Origin: Planctomycetota bacterium
Lineage (GTDB): Bacteria; Planctomycetota; J058; JAJDCQ01
NCBI GenBank assembly: GCA_029260755.1
Contig: JAJDCQ010000247.1
Coordinates: 1-40,820 of the forward strand
DNA length: 40,820 bases
Direction of reading: 5' to 3'
Within the stretch, counting starts at the first letter, position 1, and each line of letters begins with the position of its first letter. Under the pieces are notes generated by a model. That model ran no database searches. It had not been told where the DNA came from and saw nothing but the letters and a program-made list of their open reading frames with translations. The translations under genes were made by a program, and so were the position numbers. Positions 8,824 to 17,275 of the stretch are shown here, one piece after another.

Positions 8824-10614
8824 TCAGCCCTCGAGGAGCCAGACGGGCGGATCACCCTCGATCGGCTCGTAGACGAGGCGCCCGTCGGCGACGCCGACGC
8901 GAACGACGCCGGCGCTCCGCGCCACGAGCGCCGTCCACGCCGCGAGCTCGGGCGCGCCGAAGAGCATCTCGCGGGCCGAGGCGGCGACCGCTTCGGCGTC
9001 CTCGCCCGCGCTCACCGAGAGGGTGGCCACGCCGTCGTCGCCCGCGACGAGGCGGACGTCGTGGACGGCCTGGCCGCTCCCGCGGCGGGTGGCCCGGAGA
9101 CGACACCAGGCCTCGGGCGCCTCCGGGAGCGGTCCGAACAGGCGCGCGAGGCGCCCGACGAGGAAGGGCTCCTCGCGCGCCCCGTCCCATCCCCGGAACG
9201 ACCGGCGCGCCTCATCGGTCGCGGCGGCCGCCTTCGCCCCGGCGACGCTCGCCGGCCCGTCGAGGTCGACCTCCGCGAGGACGGCGACCGCCGGCACCCT
9301 CGGCTCCGCGAGGACGGCCCGCTGGTTCGCCCAGACGCCTTCCCAGCCGGGCCGCCCGAGGGCGTCGAGGTAGGCGGACGAGAGATCGAGGCTCGCGGTC
9401 GCTCCGTCGCCGGCGCCGGAGTCGACGGGCTCCTCCCACGGGGCGAGCAACCGGAACGCGTGCTGCCCGGCGACGACCGTCCGCGGTCGCCAGGGCTCGA
9501 AGAGCCGCGGCGCCTCGCCGCGCTCGGCCTCGTCCCAGCTCGCGGCGGGCTCGAGGTCGACGATCGTCCGGAGGCCGGCGCCGAGCGCGCCGAGCTCGCT
9601 CGCGAGGATCGGCGCGGGCGCGTTCAGATCGAGCAGCTTCCCGATCCGCCGGAGCCGCCCGAGGAGGAACCTCAGCGCGGGACGCGGACGGAGGTGGGCC
9701 AGCTCCTCGCGCGCCTCGACCTCGCGACGCAGCATCGCCACGACGCTCGAGGCATCCTCCTCCCGCGGGATCGCCGCCGCCGGGAGGTAGTCGGGCATCC
9801 AGGTCAGCTCGGGGAGGCGAAGCGCGATCGAGAGGATCCGCTCGATCGTCTCCCGCCCGGCTCGCCGGAACCGCTCGGCCGCGGCGCGCCAGAGCACCTC
9901 CTGATCGACGGGGGGCGCCCAGGGGGATCCCTCGGGCTGCCGGACCGAGCCGACCTCTCCGAGCGGCGGGGCGGCGTCGGGCGGCGGATCGCCCTCGCGC
10001 CGGACCCGGCACGAGCCGGGCTCGAGGAAGTCCCAGCCTCGCGCCTCGAGCAGCCTTCGCGCGTCGCCGTCGAGCGTCAGGACGGCCACCAGGCCGCCCG
10101 CGTCGACGCCCAGCAGCTGCGGCCCATCGACGCCGGCGCCGGCGCCGCCCGCCGCGATCGCGTTCACCGCGTCGAGGACATCGAGGTCGAGCCAGTCGCC
10201 GCGGTTCTTGGCGCGGAAGAGCCAGCGCTCGCCGCCGCGGGTCAGCGTGATCTCGGGGCCGCCGCCCGTCCAGCTCTCCGCGACCTCGACGTCACCGAGG
10301 AGGCCGCCGCTCCGGGCGGACCAGGCGGTGATGACGTCCTCGTACACCCCGCTCCCGGCGCACACGTCGCACTCGGGGTCCCCGAGCCAGACGCGCTCCT
10401 CGTCCTCGGCGGCGAGCTCCACCTCGATCGCCGCCCGCCGTCCCGCGTCGGCGAGCTGATCGCGATACGCCGCCTCGTCCGCGGGGTCGATCCGCTCGCG
10501 AAGCCGTCCGGCGAGCGCCTTCGCGCGCCGCAGGCCTCGTCGGTCGAAGAGACCGGCGCGGCGGAGATCGCGGGCGAGATCGAGGAGCAGCTCATCGAGG
10601 GTGGGCGACGGCAT
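8824..10614 (-). CDS. conserved-looking protein of unknown function, last gene of a signalling operon
   Basis: I do not recognise a characterised family in this 596-aa protein. The N-terminal ~75 residues are a charged helical segment. Around residues 90-95 there is a single CDVCAGSG motif, half of a DnaJ-type zinc finger, so metal binding would need a partner or dimer. A compact domain follows (VYEDVITAWSARSGGLLGDVEVAESWTGGG, then WLFRAKNRGDWLDLDVLDAVNAIA). The C-terminal half contains alternating helical and beta segments rich in Leu, Ala and Arg, with no obvious nucleotide-binding or membrane motif. ATG 10614 sits 8 nt after the stop codon of the sigma-54 response regulator, so it is very likely its operon partner. 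It could be an output or accessory component of that pathway. Confidence 0.72.
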   Translation of the reverse strand: MPSPTLDELLLDLARDLRRAGLFDRRGLRRAKALAGRLRERIDPADEAAYRDQLADAGRRAAIEVELAAEDEERVWLGDPECDVCAGSGVYEDVITAWSARSGGLLGDVEVAESWTGGGPEITLTRGGERWLFRAKNRGDWLDLDVLDAVNAIAAGGAGAGVDGPQLLGVDAGGLVAVLTLDGDARRLLEARGWDFLEPGSCRVRREGDPPPDAAPPLGEVGSVRQPEGSPWAPPVDQEVLWRAAAERFRRAGRETIERILSIALRLPELTWMPDYLPAAAIPREEDASSVVAMLRREVEAREELAHLRPRPALRFLLGRLRRIGKLLDLNAPAPILASELGALGAGLRTIVDLEPAASWDEAERGEAPRLFEPWRPRTVVAGQHAFRLLAPWEEPVDSGAGDGATASLDLSSAYLDALGRPGWEGVWANQRAVLAEPRVPAVAVLAEVDLDGPASVAGAKAAAATDEARRSFRGWDGAREEPFLVGRLARLFGPLPEAPEAWCRLRATRRGSGQAVHDVRLVAGDDGVATLSVSAGEDAEAVAASAREMLFGAPELAAWTALVARSAGVVRVGVADGRLVYEPIEGDPPVWLLEG

Positions 10615-10622
10615 CGGTCCGC

Positions 10623-11957
10623 TCAGAGGTCGAGACCGAGCTTCTTGATCTTGGAGTAGAGGGTCCGGACGTCGATCTTCATCGCCTTCGCCGCCCGCGT
10701 CTTGTTCCCCTCGTGCCGCTCGAGGACCCGCCGGAGGTAATGCCCCTCCATCTCGCGGAAGGTCAGCTCGGCGATGTCGGAATGGGCGCCGCCTCCGCCG
10801 CCGCGCACGTCGTCGGGGAGGTCGTCGACCCCGATCGGCCCATCGGGCGCGAACGCGGCCGCCCGACACACGACGTTCCGGAGCTCGCGGAAGTTGCCGG
10901 GCCAGCGATGCTGCTTCAGCAGGTCGAGGGCGGCCGGCTCGACCTCCTTGTCGGGCTGACCGAGCTCGGCGAGGAACTGCCGCACCGCCGCAGCGAGGTC
11001 GTCTGGCCGCTCGCGCAGCGGCGGAACCTCGATCGTCGCGCCCGTCAGTCGGAAGAGGAGATCCTGACGGAACCGCCCAGCCGCCACGTCGGCGCCGAGG
11101 TCTCGGTTGGTCGCGGTCACGATCCGCACCCGGGCCTCGAGGGTCGCCTGACCGCCGACCCGCCGGAACTCGCCGCTCTCAAGAAAGCGGAGGAGACTGA
11201 CCTGGACCGACGACGAGAGGTCGCCGACCTCGTCGAGGAAGAGGGTCCCCCCGTCGGCGAGCTCGACCAGCCCGAGGCGACGGTCGATCGCGCCCGTGAA
11301 CGCCCCGCGCTCGTGTCCGAAGAGCTCCGAGAGGGCGAGCTCGCGGGTGAGGGCCGCCCCGTTGACCGCGATGAACGAGCTCGTGCGGTCGCCGTGGAGT
11401 CGCCGCGCCACGAGCTCCTTTCCGGCGCCCGTCTCGCCGAGGATCAGGACGGGGAGGTCGGCTGGTCCGAGCTTGTCGATCAGCGTCAGCATCGCGGAGG
11501 ACTTCGGGCTCGCCGCCACCATCCCGACCGCCTCGCCGCGGCTCACGTGATGGCGGAGCGCCTGGTTCTCGCGCCGGAGCCGCGCCCCCTCGTGGGCTCG
11601 CTCGACCGCCTGCCGCAGGCCCGAGAGAGGCACCGGCTTCACGAGGTAGTCCCGGGCGCCGGCCTTCATCGCCGCGACGGCCGTCTCGACATCGGCCTGA
11701 CCGGTCATGACGACCACCTCGGCCGTCGGGAAGCGCTCGCGGATCGTCGGGATCACGTCGATCGCGGACTTCTTCCCCACGTAGAGATCGAGGATCGCGA
11801 CGTCGACGCTCGCGTCCTTCCGCTCGTCGATGAGGCGCCACGCCCGCTCGAACGAGGTCGCCGCCACCGCCCGATACGGGTCACCCGCGAACGCCTCCTC
11901 GATCATGTCGAGGAGGTCGGGATCGTCCTCGACGATCAGCAGGTCGATCGGCTCCAA
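10623..11957 (-). CDS. NtrC-family sigma-54-dependent response regulator
   Basis: A 444-aa transcription activator. The receiver domain (1-125) has the acidic pair E10/D11/D12, the phospho-acceptor Asp57 (VAILDLYVG), Thr85 and Lys107. The central AAA+ domain (about 145-375) has Walker A GETGAGKE (174-181), the sigma-54-contacting GAFTGA loop (218-223), Walker B GTLFLDEVGD and an RPDDL sensor region. The C-terminus is a Fis-type HTH (GNKTRAAKAMKIDVRTLYSKIKKLGL). All residues needed for phosphorylation, ATP hydrolysis and sigma-54 remodelling are present. The start codon is TTG at 11957 with GGAGAG 7 nt upstream; no ATG fits. It lies 30 bp after the Ser/Thr kinase-FGE gene and two genes after a histidine kinase, which is its likely phosphodonor. 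Confidence 0.95.
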   Translation of the reverse strand: MEPIDLLIVEDDPDLLDMIEEAFAGDPYRAVAATSFERAWRLIDERKDASVDVAILDLYVGKKSAIDVIPTIRERFPTAEVVVMTGQADVETAVAAMKAGARDYLVKPVPLSGLRQAVERAHEGARLRRENQALRHHVSRGEAVGMVAASPKSSAMLTLIDKLGPADLPVLILGETGAGKELVARRLHGDRTSSFIAVNGAALTRELALSELFGHERGAFTGAIDRRLGLVELADGGTLFLDEVGDLSSSVQVSLLRFLESGEFRRVGGQATLEARVRIVTATNRDLGADVAAGRFRQDLLFRLTGATIEVPPLRERPDDLAAAVRQFLAELGQPDKEVEPAALDLLKQHRWPGNFRELRNVVCRAAAFAPDGPIGVDDLPDDVRGGGGGAHSDIAELTFREMEGHYLRRVLERHEGNKTRAAKAMKIDVRTLYSKIKKLGLDL

Positions 11958-11987
11958 GGGGTGGCTCTCCCGGGGCGAGGTGGCGGG

Positions 11988-14612
11988 TCAGTCTTCGGAC
12001 GTGGGCACGTCCATCACGCAGCGGAACCCGATGAACGGCTGACGATCGACCTTGAAGATCGCGGAGCGGGCGGCGCAGCGAGCCCGGTCCGCCATCTTCG
12101 GGTCGTAGGCCCAGGCGCTTCCCTTCGTGACCTGCCGGCGCCCGTCCTCGGCGCCGCCGCGGCTCCTGGGATGGCTGCTCGTCCACTCCATCACGTTGCC
12201 GCCGCAGTCGAACAGGCCGTACGGGCTCTCGTCGCCGCGCGTCGACCCGACCTTCGCGCAGCCGATCCTCGGCTGGAGCTCCCAGACCTTCTCGGGATCG
12301 GCCGCGTTCCCCCAGGGGTAGTAGCGACCGTCGACGCCGCGGGCGGCCTTCTCCCACTCGTCGACGGTCGGGAGACGCTTCCCCGCGTACCTGGCGTAGG
12401 CCTCCGCCTCGAAGAAGGAGACGCCGACGACGGGGAGGTCGGGGTCCTCGGGGTTCTTCTCGACGTCGTGCGGCGCCTTCGGAGCCTCGATCTTGGCCTG
12501 CTTGCTCGCCTCCTGGAGCCAGCGCCAGCCCTCCTCGCTCCAGAGCTCGCGGTTCGCGTAGCCGCCCGCGTCGACGAACTCGGCGAACTCGCCGCGAGTG
12601 ACCTCGTGGCGGTCGGCGAGGAAGGCCGGCAGGTCCCGCTCGATGGGCGCCTTCGACTCGGAGTCGTGGGCCTGCCCGCCCGCGAGGTAGGGGCCGCCGA
12701 CGACGTGGACCATGCCGGCGTTCAGGTCGGTCGCCCGGATCAGCGCGGGCGCCTCGAGGACGCGCAGGCCGCCGGCCGCCTGGCGCTCGAACCGGTACGC
12801 GATCCGAGCCTCGACGTGGCCGTCGCTCTCGATCCGGAGGACGCCGTGATGCGGGATCGAGACCGGCCGCGAGAAGAGGGCGTCCAGCTTCTTCCAGCCG
12901 CCGATCGGAGCGAGATCGCTCTCCGCGTCGTACTCGAGGTAGGAGATCGCGACGTTGGCGTCGGCGACGCGGATCAGCACCTTCTGGGCATCCTCGAGGA
13001 GCGCCTCGAGCATCCCCTTCGCCCGGTCGTGGTCCGGGTCGATCCGGAGCAGCTCCTTGAGCTCCTTCTCCGCCTCGAACTCGATCCGGGCGATCGCGCG
13101 CCGGACCTCGTTCTGCTCCGACTTCTCGCCGACGCGGGAGGTCAACAGCTCGTACTTCTCCTCCCGCTGCTTGCCGAGCCGGTCGACCGCGCGCAGATAC
13201 AGCCCCTCTCCGGTCTCGACGCGCGCGTCCTCGTAGGCCTTCGCGACCTCATCCAACCGCGGACGCATCTCCTCCATGTCGCGCGGCAGGGAGAGGCCGC
13301 GCTCCTGCAGGAGCGCGGCGAGCTCCGCGACGTCGTCGGTCTCGCGGATCAGGGCGAGCGTCTCGGGCTCGATGCCCGCCTCGCCGCCGAGGACCTCGAT
13401 CGTGCGGAGCTGCATCAGCTCGACCGCCTCCTGCAGGGCGGCGTGCGCGCCGATGAGCCCCTCGGGCGTCGCGTGACCGGCGTCTCCGGTGATGTCGAGC
13501 TGCCGCTCGACGACGGCGAACTTCGCCTCGACGTCCTGGACCCACTGGGCCGAGAACTGCGACTGATAGCGGAGCGCCATCACGCCCATGACGGCCAGCA
13601 TGATGACGAGGACGATCGCCGCCGGGACGATCCGCTTCCGCCGCCGGCGAACCCACTTGAGGGCGAGGTAGAGCTGGCTCGGCGGCTTGGCGAGGATCGG
13701 CTCGCCGTCGAGGTACCGCTGGAGGTCCTCGGCGAACGCCTGCATGTCGAGGTAGCGGCGGTTGGGGTCCTTCTCCATCGCCTTGAGGACGATCGTCTCG
13801 AGCTCCTCGGGGAGGTCCGGGACGATCATGCTCGGCGGGCGCGGGTCGTCCTCGATGACCTTGAGCATGATCATCTGGATGTTGTCGCCGTCGAACGGGG
13901 TCTGGAGGGTCAGCGCCTCGTAGAGGGCCGCGCCGAGGCCGTAGACGTCGCTCCGGGTGTCGACGTCGACGCCGAGGGCCTGCTCGGGCGACATGTAGGC
14001 GGGCGTGCCCATGACGTCGCCCATCTCGGTCATGGTCGCCATCTTGATGTCCTTCGCGAGGCCGAAGTCCATCACGAGGGCCCGGTCGTCGGCGGTGACC
14101 ATCACGTTGCCGGGCTTGAGGTCCCGGTGGAGGATGCCGTGCTCGTGAGAGTAGGCGAGCCCGCGCGCGACCTGGACGATGAGCCGGGCGGCCCGGTCCG
14201 GCTCGACCTTCTCCTGGGTGAGGAGCTCCTCGAGGGTCGTTCCCTCGACGTAGCGCATCGAGTAGAAGAAGACCGAGTCCTGGGTCTCGCCGAACTGGTA
14301 GATCGGGACGATGTTGTCGTGATCGAGCCCGGCGACCGCCCTCGCCTCGCGGCGGAACCGCTCGACGCTCTCGTCGGAGAGGGCGAGCTGGGGCGGGAGC
14401 ACCTTGAGGGCGACGAGGCGGTCGACCGAGGTCTCGCGGGCGAGGTAGACGACGCCCATGGCGCCGCGTCCGAGCTCGCGCTTGATCTCGTACTCCCCGA
14501 TCGTGCGGAGGAGCTTCGGCGCGATGTCGGGCGCACCCGGCTTCGCGCCCGTCGACGGTGATCCGTCGAGATCCGGCGGCTGGCTTCCCTCGAGGGACTC
14601 ACCCGGCTTCAA
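11988..14612 (-). CDS. transmembrane Ser/Thr protein kinase with C-terminal FGE/SUMF1-like domain
   Basis: An 874-aa membrane kinase. The Hanks-type domain (about 41-300) has the Gly loop GRGAMGVVY (48-56), the ATP lysine Lys70, HRDLKPGN with Asp164, DFG with Asp182 and the SPE motif, so it should be active. One membrane helix lies at about 328-347. A long helical, coiled-coil-like stretch follows (about 350-560), then a domain of about 230 residues from MVHVVGGPYLAGG to the end carrying the formylglycine-generating-enzyme/C-type-lectin-like signature (RLPTVDEWEKAARG, YPWGN, PYGLFDCGGNVMEWTS, KGSAW, IGFRC). In signalling proteins this fold usually acts as a sensor rather than an oxidase. The start is TTG 14612 with GAGGAG 7 nt upstream; an ATG 7 nt further up is out of frame and ends after six codons. 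It sits between a histidine kinase and a response regulator. Confidence 0.93.
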   Translation of the reverse strand: MKPGESLEGSQPPDLDGSPSTGAKPGAPDIAPKLLRTIGEYEIKRELGRGAMGVVYLARETSVDRLVALKVLPPQLALSDESVERFRREARAVAGLDHDNIVPIYQFGETQDSVFFYSMRYVEGTTLEELLTQEKVEPDRAARLIVQVARGLAYSHEHGILHRDLKPGNVMVTADDRALVMDFGLAKDIKMATMTEMGDVMGTPAYMSPEQALGVDVDTRSDVYGLGAALYEALTLQTPFDGDNIQMIMLKVIEDDPRPPSMIVPDLPEELETIVLKAMEKDPNRRYLDMQAFAEDLQRYLDGEPILAKPPSQLYLALKWVRRRRKRIVPAAIVLVIMLAVMGVMALRYQSQFSAQWVQDVEAKFAVVERQLDITGDAGHATPEGLIGAHAALQEAVELMQLRTIEVLGGEAGIEPETLALIRETDDVAELAALLQERGLSLPRDMEEMRPRLDEVAKAYEDARVETGEGLYLRAVDRLGKQREEKYELLTSRVGEKSEQNEVRRAIARIEFEAEKELKELLRIDPDHDRAKGMLEALLEDAQKVLIRVADANVAISYLEYDAESDLAPIGGWKKLDALFSRPVSIPHHGVLRIESDGHVEARIAYRFERQAAGGLRVLEAPALIRATDLNAGMVHVVGGPYLAGGQAHDSESKAPIERDLPAFLADRHEVTRGEFAEFVDAGGYANRELWSEEGWRWLQEASKQAKIEAPKAPHDVEKNPEDPDLPVVGVSFFEAEAYARYAGKRLPTVDEWEKAARGVDGRYYPWGNAADPEKVWELQPRIGCAKVGSTRGDESPYGLFDCGGNVMEWTSSHPRSRGGAEDGRRQVTKGSAWAYDPKMADRARCAARSAIFKVDRQPFIGFRCVMDVPTSED

Positions 14613-14705
14613 CGTTCATCTCCTCGTGATCTCCGGGGCGCCGCGAACGAGCCTCAAGGATGCCCGGTTCGTGAGGGCGGCCGCAAGCCCCCGGCGTGGG
14701 ACGCT

Positions 14706-16145
14706 CTACGCTTCGCCGCCGCCGGCCAGCTCGGCGCCTTCGCGAGCGGACTGCTCGCTCGGGCGGTTTCGACGCCGGAGCGACGCGCTCTTGCGGAGGT
14801 CGATCTTCGCGTCGGTCTCCCGCGGGAGCCGGATCACCAGCTCGGCGCCGCCCTTCCGGACGCCCCCGTCGCGCGTCCTCCGGCGCGCGTCGCGGATCTC
14901 GATCGTGCCGCCGTGCGCCTCGACCGTCTGTCTGGCCATGGCGAGGCCGATGCCGGTCCCTCCCTTCGAGGCCTGAAAGAACGGGTCGAAGATTCGCTCG
15001 CGGTCCTCCTCGGGGATGCCCGGCCCGGTGTCGGAGACGCGAAGCTCGACGATCTGGTCGCCGTCGGTGAGCTTGCTCCGCACGGCCAGCGTTCCGCCGT
15101 CGCCCATCGCCTTGATGGCGTTCCGGCCGATGTTCTCGAGGATCCGGACGAGGCGATCGGGGTCGGCGGCGAGGGCGCCGTCGTAGTCGAGCTTCACGAC
15201 GAGCTTCACGCCCGAGCGGCTCAGGGGCTTGGCGAGGCCGGTCCGGAGGGCCTCGACGAGCGCTTCGACCCGGACCGAGCGCCGGGCGAGCTCCATCCGC
15301 CCCTTGCAGAAGTCGAGGACGTCCTTCGCCATCCCCTCGATCCGCCCGCACTGCTCGCGGATCCGCTCGACCGCCTTCGTGCCGTCGTCGCCGAGGCGCT
15401 CGCCGAGGAGCTCGGCCTGGAACGCGATCACCGAGACCGGGCTGGCGAGGTCGTGCAGGACGAAGCTCGTGGCGAGGCCGAGGGAGGCGAGGCGCTCCTC
15501 GCGGAGCCGCTCCTCCTCGTCACGGACACGCGCGATCACCACGCCGGCGAGGTCGACGAAGCTCTGGACGAGGTCGAGGTCGACGGCCGCGAAGGCCTCG
15601 GCCTGGCTCCGGTCGTCGACGTAGACGCTCCCGATCGGGCTGCCCTGCTCGGAGAGGGGAAGGCACAGGACCGAGACGCGGCCGAGCTGCTTCACGCTCT
15701 CGATGCCGGCGAGCTGACGGTCGGTCGCCACGCCGCCGCTCACGATCGAGTCGCCGCCGCGGGCGACGCTCTTCGCGATCGTCCGACTGAGGCCGAACGG
15801 CTCCTCGGGGAGGCGCTGTCCGTCGCGGTCGAAGGCGACCTGGAACCGAAGCTCGCCGCCCTCGCGCAGGATCACGAACGCCCGCTCGCCTCCGGTGAGC
15901 TCGAGGATCGACTCGACGATGACGCGCAGGGTCTGCTCGACGTCGGGCTGACGGGCGAGCTCGGCGACGACCTCCTTGAACCGATCGACGGCGTCGCGGG
16001 CGAGGCGTCCGCCCTCGGTCGAGGTCGCGGGGGATTGCTGGCGGGAGCTCGTCTCGCCCTTGAGCCGGCGGATCTCGCGTCGGAGCCGCTCGTTCTCGTC
16101 GCGAAGCTCGCTCGAACCGGAGAAGCGACCGAGGAAGTTACCCAC
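14706..16145 (-). CDS. soluble GAF-domain sensor histidine kinase
   Basis: A 479-aa cytosolic histidine kinase, first gene of the minus-strand signalling operon. An N-terminal coiled coil (12-32) precedes a GAF domain (about 69-205), then a dimerisation/phosphoacceptor helix with His231 (LHDLASPV) and an ATPase domain with N box (ENIGRNAIKAM, N338/N342), G1 (DTGPGIPEE, Asp372), F box (FDPFF) and G2 (GGTGIGLAMA, 395-404). There is no membrane helix, so it probably senses an intracellular ligand or another protein. The last ~45 residues are a basic, unstructured tail. The start appears to be GTG 16145; the upstream ribosome site is poor, and no in-frame ATG lies before the GAF domain. It is probably the partner of the sigma-54 response regulator at 10623-11957. 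Confidence 0.92.
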   Translation of the reverse strand: MGNFLGRFSGSSELRDENERLRREIRRLKGETSSRQQSPATSTEGGRLARDAVDRFKEVVAELARQPDVEQTLRVIVESILELTGGERAFVILREGGELRFQVAFDRDGQRLPEEPFGLSRTIAKSVARGGDSIVSGGVATDRQLAGIESVKQLGRVSVLCLPLSEQGSPIGSVYVDDRSQAEAFAAVDLDLVQSFVDLAGVVIARVRDEEERLREERLASLGLATSFVLHDLASPVSVIAFQAELLGERLGDDGTKAVERIREQCGRIEGMAKDVLDFCKGRMELARRSVRVEALVEALRTGLAKPLSRSGVKLVVKLDYDGALAADPDRLVRILENIGRNAIKAMGDGGTLAVRSKLTDGDQIVELRVSDTGPGIPEEDRERIFDPFFQASKGGTGIGLAMARQTVEAHGGTIEIRDARRRTRDGGVRKGGAELVIRLPRETDAKIDLRKSASLRRRNRPSEQSAREGAELAGGGEA

Positions 16146-16309
16146 CTGCCTGTCCGCCAGATCGCACGTGCCATCCCTCGAGCCGCTCGGCGCCGACCGA
16201 AGCCACCATCCTCATCGGTACCCATCGGGCGGTCGGGACGCCAACCCCAGGCGCTCCGGCGACGCCGTCGGCCTTGCGGGTCGAGCGGGCGACGCTAACC
16301 TCGTCGCCC

Positions 16310-17227
16310 ATGAGCGAGCTCGCCTCGATCCTCCGTCTCCACATCATCGGCGTGGCCGTCGTCGCCACCCTCGTCTTCGGATGGCTCTTCACCGACGTCT
16401 ACCCGTGGGCCGTCGCGCTGGTCGTCGGCCTGGACTGGGCGCTGATCAACCTCCTCAACCGGGCGACCGACGTCGACGAGGACCTCGCGAACGCGATCCC
16501 GGGCACCGAGCGGGTGGCGCGCGCGAGGCGGCCGCTGGTGATCGCCTGCCTCCTCGTGATGGCGACCTCGTTCGTGGCCAGTCACCTCCTCGCGCCCGCG
16601 CTCACGCCGCTCCGCGTCGCGGTCCAGGCCATCGGGACGGCCTACAGCTACCGCCTCGTCCCGACGCCGCGCGGGATGCGCCGGTGGAAGGACATCTACT
16701 TCCTCAAGAACTTCATGAGCGCGGTGCTCTTCGTCCTCACGACGATCCTCTACCCGATCGCCCTGGCCGGCTGGGCGCCGGTCGACGGCTGGGCGCCGGT
16801 GATCGTCCTGGGGGCGTTCTTCGTCCCCTTCGAGCTCACCTACGAGATCCTCTACGACCTCCGCGACGTGGACGGCGACCGCGCCGTCGGCGTCCCGACC
16901 TACCCGGTCGTCCACGGGGCGCCGAGATCGCGCCAGATCATCGACGGGCTGCTCCTCGGCGCCGGCGTCGTGCTCGTCGTCGGCCTCGCTGTCGGCGCGA
17001 TCGGCGTGCGCGAGGGGCTCCTCCTGGCCGCGCCGCCGATCCAGCGCGCGTTCTACCGGCCGCGGCTCCGGCGCGGGCTGACACCGCGCGACTGCATTCT
17101 CCTCACCCACCTCGGGACGGCCCTGCTCGTCGTCTACCTCGCCGGGACGGCGGCGTGGCGAAGTGCCGGCCTCCCCGAGGATATTCGCCTCCCTCGAGCC
17201 TGGGGGGCTGTCGAAGCGTCGGAATGA
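16310..17227 (+). CDS. UbiA-family prenyltransferase
   Basis: A 305-aa polytopic membrane enzyme of the UbiA superfamily, which transfers a prenyl group to an aromatic or lipid acceptor. Two Asp-rich motifs that bind Mg-diphosphate are clear: N50-R-A-T-D54-V-D-E-D58 in the first half and YD183-L-R-D186-V-D-G-D190 in the second. Several hydrophobic segments of about 20 residues surround them (for example 15-30, 77-97, 135-155, 163-178, 207-230, 275-290). ATG 16310 is chosen because the sequence before it is not hydrophobic or conserved-looking. No ribosome site is visible and the message may be nearly leaderless. The substrate (quinone precursor, haem, chlorophyll-like or glycerol phosphate lipid) cannot be read from the neighbours. 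It is divergent from the histidine kinase. Confidence 0.88.
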   Translation: MSELASILRLHIIGVAVVATLVFGWLFTDVYPWAVALVVGLDWALINLLNRATDVDEDLANAIPGTERVARARRPLVIACLLVMATSFVASHLLAPALTPLRVAVQAIGTAYSYRLVPTPRGMRRWKDIYFLKNFMSAVLFVLTTILYPIALAGWAPVDGWAPVIVLGAFFVPFELTYEILYDLRDVDGDRAVGVPTYPVVHGAPRSRQIIDGLLLGAGVVLVVGLAVGAIGVREGLLLAAPPIQRAFYRPRLRRGLTPRDCILLTHLGTALLVVYLAGTAAWRSAGLPEDIRLPRAWGAVEASE

Positions 17228-17238
17228 ATGCTTATTCT
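17225..17238 (+). promoter_or_regulatory. ARG-box-like operator 1
   Basis: TGAATGCTTATTCT, a close match to the ArgR operator pattern TGAAT-N4-ATTCA with one mismatch at the last base. It lies just upstream of the argR -35 box in an AT-rich island within very GC-rich DNA. Confidence 0.6.
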
Positions 17239-17241
17239 CTA

Positions 17242-17269
17242 TTGACATATTCTAGCGAATAAGTATTCT
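17242..17269 (+). promoter_or_regulatory. promoter of the argR operon, probably giving a leaderless mRNA
   Basis: A perfect -35 TTGACA (17242-17247), 16-bp spacer and TATTCT (17264-17269, 4/6). Transcription would begin about 7 nt later, essentially at the argR ATG (17276), and no ribosome site precedes that ATG. The -10 lies wholly inside ARG-box-like operator 2, which fits autorepression by ArgR. Confidence 0.65.
17256..17269 (+). promoter_or_regulatory. ARG-box-like operator 2 overlapping the -10
   Basis: CGAATAAGTATTCT, a near-palindrome of the ArgR operator type (GAAT-N4-ATTC). Its centre is 31 bp from that of operator 1, about three helical turns, and a further ATTCT half-site lies between them at 17249-17253. 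Binding here would occlude RNA polymerase. Confidence 0.6.
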
Positions 17270-17275
17270 ACTCGC

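Noticed and set aside
10713..14561. 1282-codon plus-strand frame across the response regulator and kinase-FGE genes
   Set aside because: Opposite strand of two genes with complete motifs; composition is that of an antisense shadow.
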